NCBI RefSeq assembly: GCF_014287795.1
Contig: NZ_JACOON010000008.1
Span: 61,036-125,035, forward strand
Source of the DNA: Christensenella tenuis
Lineage (GTDB): Bacteria; Bacillota; Clostridia; Christensenellales; Christensenellaceae
Direction: 5' to 3'
Length of the DNA: 64,000 nt
A program made the position numbers and the translations under genes. Position 1 is the stretch's first letter. Every line of letters starts with the position of its first letter. Positions 52,130 through 61,361 of the stretch are shown here, piece by piece. Under the pieces are notes generated by a model, which was not told the origin of the DNA, ran no database searches, and saw only the letters and a program-made list of their open reading frames with translations.

Positions 52130-55100
52130 ATGCCAAAACTTACAGACATTGAAAAAATACTCGTAATTGGTTCCGGCCCCATCATCATCGGCCAGGCCGC
52201 AGAATTCGATTACAGCGGTACGCAGGCGTGCAAAGCCTTGAAGGAAGAGGGCTATGAGGTTGTACTCATCAACTCCAATCCCGCAACGATCATGACAGAT
52301 CTTAATATGGCGGATAAGGTATATATCGAGCCGATTACCCTTGATACGGTAATTCGCATCCTCAAAAAGGAAAAGCCGCAGGGAATCATTGCCACGCTTG
52401 GCGGGCAGACCGGCCTCAATATGGCCATTGAGCTCGATGATTGCGGTATTCTTCCCAAACTCGGCATCCGCCTCCTCGGTACACAGCTTGATTCCATCCG
52501 GTTGGCGGAAGACCGCGAATTATTTAAAGACCTGATGGTAAAGACCGGGCAGAAGACCACCCACTCCACCATCGTCACCTCGCTTGAAGAAGCGGAAGCA
52601 TTTTCACACGAATGCTCCTTCCCGCTGATCGTGCGCCCCGCCTATACGCTCGGCGGTACGGGCGGCGGTGTGGCGCATAATATGGACGAGCTGAAGGATA
52701 TCACTGCCCGCGGCCTTAAAATGAGCCTGATTCACCAGGTTTTGCTTGAGCAAAGCGTTGCCGGCTGGAAGGAGATCGAATATGAAGTGATCCGCGACAA
52801 TGCCGACAACTGCATTATTGTATGTAATATGGAAAATATCGACCCAGTCGGCGTCCACACGGGCGACAGTATCGTTGTCGCGCCTTCACAGACGCTCACG
52901 GACCGGGAATACCAGATGCTACGCACTTCGGCGCTGAAGATCATCCGCGCGCTCGACATCAAAGGCGGCTGCAACATCCAGTATGCACTCGACCCAAATT
53001 CCTACGATTATGTAGTCATTGAAGTTAATCCGCGCGTATCGCGCTCCTCCGCGCTCGCGTCCAAAGCGACGGGCTATCCGATTGCCCGCGTCGCGGCGAA
53101 GATCGCGGTCGGCTATAACCTCGATGAAATTAAGAATTCCGTTACCGGAAAAACCTACGCCTGCTTCGAGCCTACGCTCGACTATGTTGTTACCAAGGTT
53201 CCGCGCTGGCCGTTCGATAAATTTACGGGGGCGGACCGTATCCTCGGCACACAGATGAAGGCGACGGGCGAGGTCATGGCCATCGGCCGCAGCATTGAGG
53301 AATCGCTTTTAAAAGCAATCGACTGTCTCGACGTAAAGCTGAATTACAACCTCGGCATGAAAAATATCGACGACTGGACTCTGAATGAGCTTGACGAATC
53401 GCTCCGCAACCCAGACGATGAACGTATCTTCGTGCTCAGCAAGGCGCTTGAGCGCGGCTATACGGTCGAAAAACTGCATGAGATCACCCAGATCGACGAA
53501 TTCTTCATCAATAAACTGAAAAATATCGTTGACCTTTCGAGCCGTCTTCGCAGCTATACCATCGAAGACCTGCCTGAATGGGTGCTCCGCAAGTGTAAAA
53601 AAGCAGGCTTTGGCGACGGCTATATCGCGGACTGCATCGGCGCACACGAATCGCAAATCACTTATATGCGCGGCGCTATGGGCATCCATCCGTCCTTTAA
53701 AAAGGTCGATACCTGCGCAGGCGAGTTCAAGGCCGTTACTCCCTACTACTATTCTACTTATGATAATGAGGATGAGGTGGAGAGGACCGACCGGAAAAAG
53801 GTCATTGTCCTCGGCTCCGGCCCGATCCGCATTGGCCAGGGTATTGAATTCGATTATTGTTCCGTGCATTCCGTGAATACCCTGAAGGAGATGGGGTATG
53901 AGTCCATCATTATCAATTCCAATCCGGAAACGGTATCCACAGACTTCGATACGTCGGATAAATTGTATTTCGAGCCGCTTACCAAAGAATGCGTGCTCGA
54001 TATCATCGATAAGGAAAAACCAGAGGGCGTTATTGTCCAGTTTGGCGGGCAGACGGCGATCAACCTTGCCAAGCCTATCGTAGACACAGGCAAGACCGTA
54101 CTCGGTACCACGGTCGAGGATATCGACCGCGCCGAAGACCGCGATAAATTCCTCCATGTGTTGCAGGAACTTGATATTCCCCTGCCGAAGGGCGATACTA
54201 CCTTCTCCCTCGAGCATGCGCTTGAGGCTGCGGCAGAAATCGGTTATCCGGTTCTGGTGCGCCCTTCCTATGTCCTCGGCGGCCGCGCGATGGAGATCGT
54301 TTATAACGATGCGGAGCTGACAGAATACATGACCATGGCGGCCGAGGTCTCGCCGGATAAGCCGGTGCTGATCGACAAGTACGTGGTTGGTAAGGAGATC
54401 GAGCTTGACGCCGTATGCGATGGTGAGGATGTGCTCGTCGTAGGAATCATGGAGCATTTGGAACGCGCAGGCGTGCACTCGGGCGATAGTTTTGCGGTGT
54501 ACCCCACGCAGACGATTTCCAAGGAAGCCAAGAAAAAGGTCGCGGAATATGGCATCGCCCTTGGCCGTGCACTCAATATAAAAGGACTTTTTAATATCCA
54601 GTTCGTTATGGACGAAAAGGAAAACGTATATGTCATCGAGGTGAATCCGCGCGCAAGCCGTACGGTGCCTATCCTGTCCAAAGTAACGGGCGTCCCAATG
54701 GTCGGTCTTGCTACGCGCATCATGCTCGGTGAAACGCTCAAGAGCATGGGCTATGTGACGGGCGTCTACAAAGAGTCCAAATTGGTTACTGTCAAGGCAC
54801 CGGTATTCTCCTTCTCCAAACTTGCCACAGTAGATACTTTCCTCGGGCCGGAGATGAAGTCTACGGGTGAAGTCATGGGAACAGACCGCACCTTCATCAA
54901 GGCGTTGAAAAAGGCGTTTCTCGCCTCCGGAAGCAGCATCCCAGACAAGGAAGGAACGATCCTTGTCAGCGTTGCCAACCGTGATAAAGAGGAGGCTCTC
55001 GGCATTGCCAGGCAAATGAAGGAATGCGGTTTTACACTTGCGGCTACACCAGGTACGCACCAGTATTTCAGCGAACATGGGTTTGAGACGGAACTGGTAC

Positions 55101-55324
55101 CCAACGAGGCTGTCTTAGACCGTATCAAGGCTGGAGATTTCGCACTCATCGTCAATACCCCCACGCGCGGTAAACAGAAAACGCGCAGCGGGTTCCGCCT
55201 GCGCCGCACGGCTGTTGGGTTCAATGTCCCGTGCATCACGTCGATGGATACGGTGGGTTCCATGCTCAAGGTTCTTCAGTCGGACGACAAGCTGAGCATC
55301 ATTCCCCTCGGCGACTACAAGTAA
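52130..55324 (+). CDS. carB: Carbamoyl-phosphate synthase large subunit
   Basis: 1064 residues with both ATP-grasp halves: KILVIGSGPIIIGQAAEFDYSG and VIVLGSGPIRIGQGIEFDYC open the halves, GGTGGGVAHNMDEL and GGRAMEIVYNDAEL are the glycine loops, and an MGS-like allosteric domain closes the protein (about 940-1064). With the glutaminase CarA it makes carbamoyl phosphate for arginine and pyrimidines. carA is not in the window, and the gene follows an argD terminator, so it may have its own control. Confidence 0.97.
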   Translation: MPKLTDIEKILVIGSGPIIIGQAAEFDYSGTQACKALKEEGYEVVLINSNPATIMTDLNMADKVYIEPITLDTVIRILKKEKPQGIIATLGGQTGLNMAIELDDCGILPKLGIRLLGTQLDSIRLAEDRELFKDLMVKTGQKTTHSTIVTSLEEAEAFSHECSFPLIVRPAYTLGGTGGGVAHNMDELKDITARGLKMSLIHQVLLEQSVAGWKEIEYEVIRDNADNCIIVCNMENIDPVGVHTGDSIVVAPSQTLTDREYQMLRTSALKIIRALDIKGGCNIQYALDPNSYDYVVIEVNPRVSRSSALASKATGYPIARVAAKIAVGYNLDEIKNSVTGKTYACFEPTLDYVVTKVPRWPFDKFTGADRILGTQMKATGEVMAIGRSIEESLLKAIDCLDVKLNYNLGMKNIDDWTLNELDESLRNPDDERIFVLSKALERGYTVEKLHEITQIDEFFINKLKNIVDLSSRLRSYTIEDLPEWVLRKCKKAGFGDGYIADCIGAHESQITYMRGAMGIHPSFKKVDTCAGEFKAVTPYYYSTYDNEDEVERTDRKKVIVLGSGPIRIGQGIEFDYCSVHSVNTLKEMGYESIIINSNPETVSTDFDTSDKLYFEPLTKECVLDIIDKEKPEGVIVQFGGQTAINLAKPIVDTGKTVLGTTVEDIDRAEDRDKFLHVLQELDIPLPKGDTTFSLEHALEAAAEIGYPVLVRPSYVLGGRAMEIVYNDAELTEYMTMAAEVSPDKPVLIDKYVVGKEIELDAVCDGEDVLVVGIMEHLERAGVHSGDSFAVYPTQTISKEAKKKVAEYGIALGRALNIKGLFNIQFVMDEKENVYVIEVNPRASRTVPILSKVTGVPMVGLATRIMLGETLKSMGYVTGVYKESKLVTVKAPVFSFSKLATVDTFLGPEMKSTGEVMGTDRTFIKALKKAFLASGSSIPDKEGTILVSVANRDKEEALGIARQMKECGFTLAATPGTHQYFSEHGFETELVPNEAVLDRIKAGDFALIVNTPTRGKQKTRSGFRLRRTAVGFNVPCITSMDTVGSMLKVLQSDDKLSIIPLGDYK

Positions 55325-55338
55325 GGGGGAACGGCACC

Positions 55339-55866
55339 ATGATGGATCAAATTTTACTGGTAAAAGCCACGGATTCCGACGCGCCAGAGGTTCTCGAGAT
55401 CACCAAACGCGCCTTCGATCTCTATGCAAAAGAAATCCGCAAGCGTGAAAGTGTGGCCGCCCTGTATGAGACGCTGGACGATGTGCTCTCGGATATTCAT
55501 CATAAAAACGTCTATCTCGCCAAAATCGACGGCGAGATTGTGGGAAGCGTCCGCTTTGAGCTTCTAACGGACGGCATCGCCTATCTGAGCCGTTTCTCCA
55601 TTGATCCCGAGGCGCAGAACCTTGGCATCGGCGGGCTGCTCCTGGAAAAGGTGCGTATTGAATGCCTTACCATGGGGGTGCGCGCAATCGCGCTACATAC
55701 GGCATCCAAGATGCGTTCCACAGTGGCTTTTTATTTGAAGAACGGCTACTATATCCACTCTATTTCCAAGGACAGCGACTATATCCGCGCCCTTATGGTA
55801 AATGAGATTTGCGAAATGGATGAAATGTTTGATTACGAAACGGTATGCGCCACGGCGAAGCATTGA
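55339..55866 (+). CDS. GNAT N-acetyltransferase (candidate acetylglutamate synthase)
   Basis: 175 residues. The acetyl-CoA loop QNLGIGGLLLEKVR near residue 95 and IALHTASKMRSTVAFYLKNGY near 120 are GNAT motifs. It lies 14 bases after carB behind AGGGGGAA, so it is co-translated with an arginine gene. Neither argA nor argJ is visible, and a single-domain GNAT of similar length acts as acetylglutamate synthase in Mycobacterium tuberculosis. That role here is inferred only from context; other small-molecule substrates remain possible. Confidence 0.75.
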   Translation: MMDQILLVKATDSDAPEVLEITKRAFDLYAKEIRKRESVAALYETLDDVLSDIHHKNVYLAKIDGEIVGSVRFELLTDGIAYLSRFSIDPEAQNLGIGGLLLEKVRIECLTMGVRAIALHTASKMRSTVAFYLKNGYYIHSISKDSDYIRALMVNEICEMDEMFDYETVCATAKH

Positions 55867-56054
55867 CTCACAGCACGCCCTATTTGCTCGGCTCACCGCT
55901 GCGCGGCAAGTCTCGCTTTTCGGGCGGCTGCTCGCTTTCCCCACGAAACTCACTTCGTTCGAGTTCCGCGGGGGCCCCATTCGCCACGCTCGCTGTTTTA
56001 ACCGCCCCCCGCAGTTTATCAATACGGGGAAATAATAAGACGGAGGTACCCTTT
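55867..56054. other. GC-rich non-coding stretch between GNAT gene and small membrane protein
   Basis: Contains the inverted repeat AACTC/GAGTT around TTCGTT and a run CGGGGGCCCC. No gene or standard regulatory motif is recognised. Confidence 0.4.
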
Positions 56055-56333
56055 ATGATTTCGTTGTTATTAGGCCTTGCCGCACTCATCTGCGATATCC
56101 TCGCATGGATCCCTACGCTGAACCTCAGCTATCTTTCTTTCATCGGTTTTGTGCTTGCCATCGTTGCCGTTGCAACGGGCAGTAAAATCATTAAAGTAGA
56201 TCCCAAGGATAAAAATGCACGCGCCGGAAAAGCAATCGGCACAGTATGCATTGTACTTGCGCTTCTGGCAGTTATCTTCTGGGTTATCCTGATTCCACTT
56301 GGTTGTATCGCTGGTCTGGCTGCCATCGTTTAA
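56055..56333 (+). CDS. Small membrane protein, unknown function
   Basis: 92 residues with two clear hydrophobic stretches: 2-45 (LLLGLAALICDILAWIP ... IGFVLAIVAVATG, two helices) and 65-90 (GTVCIVLALLAVIFWVILIP). Resembles small DUF4190-like proteins in layout but no motif fixes this. ATG behind GGAGGT at 56055. Followed by its own terminator, so it is a single-gene unit or the last of the carB group. Confidence 0.7.
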   Translation: MISLLLGLAALICDILAWIPTLNLSYLSFIGFVLAIVAVATGSKIIKVDPKDKNARAGKAIGTVCIVLALLAVIFWVILIPLGCIAGLAAIV

Positions 56334-56351
56334 TCGGTCCGCATCGATAGG

Positions 56352-56380
56352 AGGCATGCAATTCGGCATGCCTTTTTTTA
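56352..56380 (+). terminator. Terminator after small membrane protein gene
   Basis: AGGCATGC-AATTCG-GCATGCCT followed by seven T. Confidence 0.9.
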
Positions 56381-56412
56381 TTTCTAATTTATCGTTTTTC
56401 AATAAATATTTA

Positions 56413-56441
56413 TTGACATATGATAACACGCACGCTATACT
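56413..56441 (+). promoter_or_regulatory. Promoter of DUF2975-XRE cluster
   Basis: TTGACA (56413-56418), 17-base spacer, TATACT (56436-56441), 33 bases before the ATG at 56474. Confidence 0.75.
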
Positions 56442-56473
56442 GATTCATGAAAGTGAAAGGCTGGAGGTTTCTT

Positions 56474-56908
56474 ATGAAAAATTCCGGAAAAAAGATCGCG
56501 GGTGTGCTGGGCATCATACTCCTAATATGCATGTGTGTCATTATTGCCCTGTTTGCGGTTACGCCGTTTTTGGCAAAATACATGTTCAGTTTGTATGCCG
56601 CGCAAAATCTTTTGTTTTGCTATACGGCGGGCGCGCTTGCCCTTTGGTTTTTGTATGAACTGCGCAAGTTGATTTTAAGCGTACGTGACGGCAATCCGTT
56701 TGTCCGCCGGAATGTAACGAGCCTGAAAAGGCTTTCACTGGCATTGGCGCTGCTGCTGGCCGATTTTATCTTCATCTTTTGTTTCGTACCGTCTATTTCC
56801 AAGTTGCTGTGCATCGCGCTGCTGCTCGGTACACTGTGCGCCCGGGTGCTTGCCTACCTGATTGAGCGTGCCGCGGAATACCGTGAAGAAATCGACCTGA
56901 CTGTGTGA
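56474..56908 (+). CDS. DUF2975 membrane protein
   Basis: 144 residues, four predicted helices in two pairs with the loop LRKLILSVRDGNPFVRRNVTSLKRL, the mark of DUF2975. Starts at 56474 after GGAGG; an upstream in-frame ATG at 56447 lies too near the transcription start. It is followed within 9 bases by a small XRE-type regulator, a pair found often in Firmicutes, and probably senses or controls something at the membrane. No biochemical role is known to me. Confidence 0.85.
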   Translation: MKNSGKKIAGVLGIILLICMCVIIALFAVTPFLAKYMFSLYAAQNLLFCYTAGALALWFLYELRKLILSVRDGNPFVRRNVTSLKRLSLALALLLADFIFIFCFVPSISKLLCIALLLGTLCARVLAYLIERAAEYREEIDLTV

Positions 56909-56917
56909 GGTGATACT

Positions 56918-57133
56918 GTGGCAATCCTTGTAAATCTTGACGTTATGATGGCAAAACGAAAAATCAGCTTAAACGAATTATCCGCCATGGTAGATATATC
57001 GCTCGCAAACTTGTCTATCCTCAAAAATAATAAATGCCGGGCCGTGCGCTTTTCCACTCTGAACGCGCTGTGCAGGGCGCTCAACTGCCAGCCCTCCGAT
57101 CTCCTCGAATATATTCCGGACGAGGAGTTCTGA
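56918..57133 (+). CDS. XRE-family (HTH_26) small transcriptional regulator
   Basis: 71 residues, a single Cro/C1-type helix-turn-helix (LNELSAMVDISLANLSILKNNK) with the ALNCQPSDLLEYIPDEE ending characteristic of HTH_26 regulators. The GTG start at 56918 follows GAGGTGA. Likely autoregulates the DUF2975 cluster and perhaps the DUF4173 gene downstream. Confidence 0.9.
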   Translation: MAILVNLDVMMAKRKISLNELSAMVDISLANLSILKNNKCRAVRFSTLNALCRALNCQPSDLLEYIPDEEF

Positions 57134-57295
57134 GCATGTAAAGCGCCAACCTGAACTGGTATTTTCTGTCATGCTTTTAACGCTGCGCATGACGGCTGGT
57201 TTGTTTTACCCTAAAACGGGTTTATCCCTGAGTTGATACGCTTAAGGGCCGTTTTCTTTCCCGCCTGTTCACCAGGTAATTAAAAGGAGGTTCCC

Positions 57296-58900
57296 ATGAA
57301 TACCGAATCTACACAAACGGCAATACGCACCCCGCGCCTTGCCCTTGCAGGTGCTGTGCTTGCAGTCCTGTTCTGCATCCTGCTCTACGACAATCTCGCG
57401 GGACTCATTCCCCTTGGTCTCAACGTCCCGCTCTATCTTACCGCGTTTTACCTGCTGCTAGGCGTGGCCTTTGGAAAACGTTTTCGTGTGGGATGTGCCC
57501 GTACCGTTTTTCACCTGGCCTGTATTTTCCTTTTAAGTATTACATTTGTCTTATTCAATAACCCGGTTCTGCTTGCCATCAACGCTATTCTGATCATACT
57601 GCTTGCGGGCGAACAGGTCATGCTGAGCCTGAATCAAACGCTTTATGACCCCTACTCCATATTTTTTGCCGGAGACAGTCTCGCGCTGTGGTTTTCGTTT
57701 TCCTTTGGCGGGATAAAGAATGCCTTTGTCCAATACCGGAGCAGCGGTAAAGGACGTTTGACCGGCATCCTGATCGGCATTGCCGTCACAATCCCTGTCC
57801 TGCTCGCCGTGATCCCGCTGCTCCTTTCTGGCGACGCGGTGTTCCATAAGTTTTTTACCGACCTGTTCGGAAATCTCGAGTGGAGCGATATCGTAGGAAA
57901 AACGCTTGCTGCGCTTGCTTTGTTTGTTCTCTTTTCCGGCATGTTCTGGTCGCTTGGAAACAAATTCCGCACCAAAAATGCGCCGCAGGCATCATCTGTT
58001 CCCACTGCAAAAAATACGCCTTTCGGCCAGACCGCTTCCTTGATCCTGCTTTTCACATTGAGTACAATATTGGCTGCTTTCTGCGCAATCCAATTCCTTT
58101 ACCTGTTTTCAGGCCGTGTCCCGGAAGGGATCACGTATTCCGAATATGCGCGTAGTGGATTTTGGCAGCTTCTTGCGGTTGCCGCAATCGTCATAACGGT
58201 CGTGTTTCTATTATTCCGTTTTGGTACTCCCTGCCCACGCAGCGCATTCCGGCTGCGGCGGGCCCTTATGTCCCTTCTTCTTGGATGCACGATTATACTC
58301 CTTGTTTCGTCCTTTTCGCGCATGGCCCTTTATGAACAAAGCTTTGGGTTTTCCCGGCTGCGGCTGTTTACCCAATTTTTTATGGTTGCCCTGTTTATAT
58401 TTCTTGCCATCTCCATCCTGCGGCTATGGCTGTCCCGCATCAATCTCAGGAAGTGCGCCTTTGTTTGTTTTCTTTCCTGCTATCTGGTGCTCGCTTTTTG
58501 GAATGTCGATGCATTTATTGCGCGGGAAAATATGAAAAACCAGGGCAGATATGCCGACGTCGCTTACCTGACGACTCTTGGCGCCGACGCGCTCCCCTAT
58601 TACATCGACCGTCTCGACGCCGATTATTTCGCTACGGCAATCATCGATGCCGATCTTGTGCCGGATGGGGAAAATTCCAGTTATCAATATCTCAGCAACG
58701 GCAAAATCCTGCTATACCGGGAAGACCAGGTCATCACGCAGGCCTATCACCTGCGCCATATCATGCGTGACCTTGAGGCTTCATACGATTGGCAATACTG
58801 GAACGCAGGCCGAAATGCCGCGCGTGCAGCGCTGAACAAAAATCCACAGTTGGTTGAAAATATCAATATAATCAAAGACGCATTGATACAGCCCCGTTAG
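57296..58900 (+). CDS. DUF4173 polytopic membrane protein
   Basis: 534 residues, about 12 helices followed by a C-terminal soluble part with a paired AYLTTLGADALPYYIDRL and DWQYWNAGRNAARAAL ending, as in DUF4173 proteins. The ATG at 57296 follows AAAAGGAGG. The family commonly neighbours DUF2975 and HTH_26 genes in Firmicutes, consistent with this cluster. Function unknown. A 162-base gap from the XRE gene holds no clear terminator. Confidence 0.82.
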   Translation: MNTESTQTAIRTPRLALAGAVLAVLFCILLYDNLAGLIPLGLNVPLYLTAFYLLLGVAFGKRFRVGCARTVFHLACIFLLSITFVLFNNPVLLAINAILIILLAGEQVMLSLNQTLYDPYSIFFAGDSLALWFSFSFGGIKNAFVQYRSSGKGRLTGILIGIAVTIPVLLAVIPLLLSGDAVFHKFFTDLFGNLEWSDIVGKTLAALALFVLFSGMFWSLGNKFRTKNAPQASSVPTAKNTPFGQTASLILLFTLSTILAAFCAIQFLYLFSGRVPEGITYSEYARSGFWQLLAVAAIVITVVFLLFRFGTPCPRSAFRLRRALMSLLLGCTIILLVSSFSRMALYEQSFGFSRLRLFTQFFMVALFIFLAISILRLWLSRINLRKCAFVCFLSCYLVLAFWNVDAFIARENMKNQGRYADVAYLTTLGADALPYYIDRLDADYFATAIIDADLVPDGENSSYQYLSNGKILLYREDQVITQAYHLRHIMRDLEASYDWQYWNAGRNAARAALNKNPQLVENINIIKDALIQPR

Positions 58901-58913
58901 CTGCTTCCCAAAC

Positions 58914-58950
58914 AAAATAAGCAGTGCGGCAATGCTGTGCTGCTTATTTT
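58914..58950 (+). terminator. Terminator of DUF4173 gene
   Basis: AAAATAAGCAG and CTGCTTATTTT, a perfect 11-bp stem with a 15-base loop, then GAATTTTTTC. Confidence 0.85.
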
Positions 58951-59335
58951 GAATTTTTTCGGTCTTGCGCGTCTCTTTGCCATACCGGCCGAAATGGGTT
59001 CGTGCATCCTCATCCCCGCCGCGCCGGCAAATTACTTCTGCTCGAAATTATATTCCCTTCTATACAAATTTCCTGCTTCCCAGCAGCTTATCCTCCCCTT
59101 ATGAGGTGCTGATACCAGCCGCTCCTGAACGCTCCTGGATAATAGCCACAGTCATCACTCCTTTGCAGCTTTGTATTGCCGCCGTCAAAACGGTAATATT
59201 TCCCTTCCATCTTCCGTCTTAATAATGATTACCCGGCCAACCTCCAACACTAAGGGCAAAGACCTTATACTGAAAGAAAAAGGTACTTCTACTGCAATAT
59301 AGCCGGGGATCTTTCGCATTTTTAAGCTGCAACAA
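58951..59335. other. Gap between DUF4173 gene and rplA, no recognised gene
   Basis: A few very short frames (for example 59219-59401 minus, and a possible 18-codon frame near 59150) have no family signature; base composition is mixed. The place where rplJ and rplL would normally follow rplA on the minus strand holds nothing similar. Confidence 0.45.
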
Positions 59336-59365
59336 AAAATGGCAGAACATCTGTTCTGCCATTTT
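59336..59365 (-). terminator. Strong terminator of rpmG-secE-nusG-rplKA operon
   Basis: AAAATGGCAGAACA-TC-TGTTCTGCCATTTT, a 14-bp perfect stem with TTTTTT after it on the minus strand, 11 bases past the rplA stop. Confidence 0.95.
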
Positions 59366-59376
59366 ATTTGAGTGGT

Positions 59377-60069
59377 TTAGATGAACCGAACCGGGTTGCA
59401 TTTTACGCCCGGACCCATCGTTGCGGAAAGGACAACGCTTTTCAAATACGTGCCTTTAGCAGCCGACGGCTTTGCTTTTACGATCGCGTCCATAATTGCT
59501 TTCAGGTTCTCCTTGAGCTGATCTTCGCTGAAACTCTTCTTCCCAATCGGAACATGGATGATTGCCGTTTTGTCTACCCTGTATTCTACTTTACCGGCTT
59601 TGATATCGTTGATCGCTTTTTCGATCTCCATCGTGACCGTACCGGATTTCGGGTTCGGCATGAGGCCCTTCGGCCCAAGGATTTTACCAATGCGGCCGAT
59701 CTGGCCCATCATGTCGGGTGTCGCTACGATTACATCAAAATCAAACCAGTTTTCTTTCTGGATTTTTTCGATCATCTCTTCCGCACCGACGAAATCCGCA
59801 CCTGCATCCTGTGCTTCCTTCGCCTTGTCGCCCTTCGTGATAACAAGCACGCGTACCGTCTTGCCCGTACCGTGCGGAAGAACGACTGCCCCTCTCACCT
59901 GCTGATCCGCATGGCGGGGGTCAACGCCTAATTTAACGGAAAGCTCGATGGTTTCGTCAAATTTCGCCTTCGCGGTTTCCCGGCAAATCTTTACCGCTTC
60001 TTCCGGGTCAAACAGGTTCATCTTGTCATAGGACTTAACACTGTCCTGATAATTTTTTCCTCTTTTCAT
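59377..60069 (-). CDS. rplA: 50S ribosomal protein L1
   Basis: 230 residues, normal length. L1 hallmarks: GPKGLMPNPKSGTVT, VEYRVDKTAIIHVPIGKKSF and MGPGVKCN. It binds the mobile L1 stalk of 23S rRNA and can repress its own operon. Starts 3 bases after rplK behind GGAGGG. It is the last gene before a strong terminator; in most bacteria rplJ-rplL follows. Confidence 0.98.
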   Translation of the reverse strand: MKRGKNYQDSVKSYDKMNLFDPEEAVKICRETAKAKFDETIELSVKLGVDPRHADQQVRGAVVLPHGTGKTVRVLVITKGDKAKEAQDAGADFVGAEEMIEKIQKENWFDFDVIVATPDMMGQIGRIGKILGPKGLMPNPKSGTVTMEIEKAINDIKAGKVEYRVDKTAIIHVPIGKKSFSEDQLKENLKAIMDAIVKAKPSAAKGTYLKSVVLSATMGPGVKCNPVRFI

Positions 60070-60072
60070 CGT

Positions 60073-60498
60073 CTAGCCCTCCACTTCTACGCCCATGCTT
60101 CTTGCCGTACCCGCGATCATACTGACCGCCGCTTCAAGGCTTGCCGCATTCAGATCGGGCATTTTCAGAGTTGCGATTTCCTCAAGCTGGGCACGCGTAA
60201 TCTTCGCGACCTTCTGCTTGTTCGGAACGCCGGAGGCCTTCTCGATCTTGCAGGCTTTTTTGATCAGCACTGCCGCCGGAGGCGTCTTAGTGATAAAGCT
60301 GAACGAACGGTCGGCATACACCGTAATTACAACAGGAATAATAAGTCCTGCCTGCTGTGCCGTTTTCTCGTTAAATGCCTTTGTGAAGTCCATGATGTTG
60401 ACGCCGTGCTGGCCGAGTGCCGGTCCTACCGGCGGCGCGGGCGTCGCTTTTCCTGCGGGTATCTGCAATTTGATATACCCTGCAATTTTCTTTGCCAT
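60073..60498 (-). CDS. rplK: 50S ribosomal protein L11
   Basis: 141 residues, the normal size. YIKLQIPAGKATPAPPVGPALGQHGVNIM at the start and ARSMGVEVEG at the end identify L11, which binds the GTPase centre of 23S rRNA. ATG behind AAGGAG. It follows nusG after an unusual gap of 220 bases (see that entry). Confidence 0.98.
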   Translation of the reverse strand: MAKKIAGYIKLQIPAGKATPAPPVGPALGQHGVNIMDFTKAFNEKTAQQAGLIIPVVITVYADRSFSFITKTPPAAVLIKKACKIEKASGVPNKQKVAKITRAQLEEIATLKMPDLNAASLEAAVSMIAGTARSMGVEVEG

Positions 60499-60718
60499 TT
60501 TCTTTTCTCCTTCTTTTATATGATGTGGTGTGCGGCGTGAGGATTACGCCTCCCACTACTAAACTTACGTTCGCGCTCCTAGGACGGAGGCTGCGTTCCT
60601 TTCCGGTCGATCCCCTGCCGTCGTTCGATTCGCTTTGCATACACAGTGGCTTTACGAAACCAATCGGTTCCTGGCAACCGCCATCAGATGCTTATAAATC
60701 TATTGCTTATCCAAAGTT
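60499..60718 (-). promoter_or_regulatory. 220-base rplK leader, structured
   Basis: The gap between nusG and rplK has inverted repeats (GCCTCC with GGAGGC at about 60556-60594, and GGCGT/ACGCC near 60540) and no gene. A ribosomal-protein leader or internal promoter is likely; no promoter with good spacing was found. Confidence 0.4.
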
Positions 60719-61348
60719 TTAAATCCGTTTGACCTGAACAAAGTCGAGTTCCACGGAAGTATCGCGTCCGAACATGGAAACCAGCACACGTACCTTCTGG
60801 CGCTCCGTGTTCACTTCCTCCACAACCCCGACAAAGCTCTCAAGCGGCCCGGAGGTCACGATCACGTTGTTGCCAACTTCCACGTCGAGGCTGATCCGTA
60901 CATTTTCGATCCCCATTGAACGCACTTCCGCATCCGAGAGCGGGATCGGCTTGGAGGACGGCCCCACAAACCCGGTTACGCCGCGCGTATTGCGTACGAC
61001 ATACCACGATTCATCCGTCAGGAACATTTTAACCATCACATAGCCGGGGAACATTTTCCGCGACACATGACGCTTTTTGCCATTTTTAACCTCTACGGAT
61101 TCCTCCATCGGAACCTTAACGTCCATAATCGTATCATGCAAATTATGATTTTCCACCGTCTTTAAAAGGTTGTCCATTACTTTATTCTCATAACCCGAAT
61201 AAGTATATACGACATACCAATAAGGTTTATCCGTTTTTTCCTGCTTTAAGAATTTCGGTCTTTCCTCTTTCGCGTCTACAGGTTTTTCGAGATTCGCATT
61301 TTCCTCAGGGATCTGAATATCTTCAGGTCCATTTTTATCTATACTCAT
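60719..61348 (-). CDS. nusG: Transcription termination/antitermination protein NusG
   Basis: 209 residues. The NGN domain begins at about residue 40 (YWYVVYTYSGYENKV) after an acidic-basic N-terminal extension of roughly 40 residues that ordinary NusG lacks; RKMFPGYVMVKM and GVTGFVGPSSKPIPL follow. The KOW domain (GPLESFVGVVEEVNTERQKV and MFGRDTSVELDFVQVKRI) closes it. It binds RNA polymerase and links it with Rho and ribosomes. GGAG lies about 12 bases before the ATG. Confidence 0.97.
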   Translation of the reverse strand: MSIDKNGPEDIQIPEENANLEKPVDAKEERPKFLKQEKTDKPYWYVVYTYSGYENKVMDNLLKTVENHNLHDTIMDVKVPMEESVEVKNGKKRHVSRKMFPGYVMVKMFLTDESWYVVRNTRGVTGFVGPSSKPIPLSDAEVRSMGIENVRISLDVEVGNNVIVTSGPLESFVGVVEEVNTERQKVRVLVSMFGRDTSVELDFVQVKRI

Positions 61349-61361
61349 ATAAGAATAACTC

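Noticed and set aside
53309..55078. 589-codon minus-strand open frame inside carB
   Set aside because: Mirror frame of a highly conserved gene with strong codon bias; no family features of its own.
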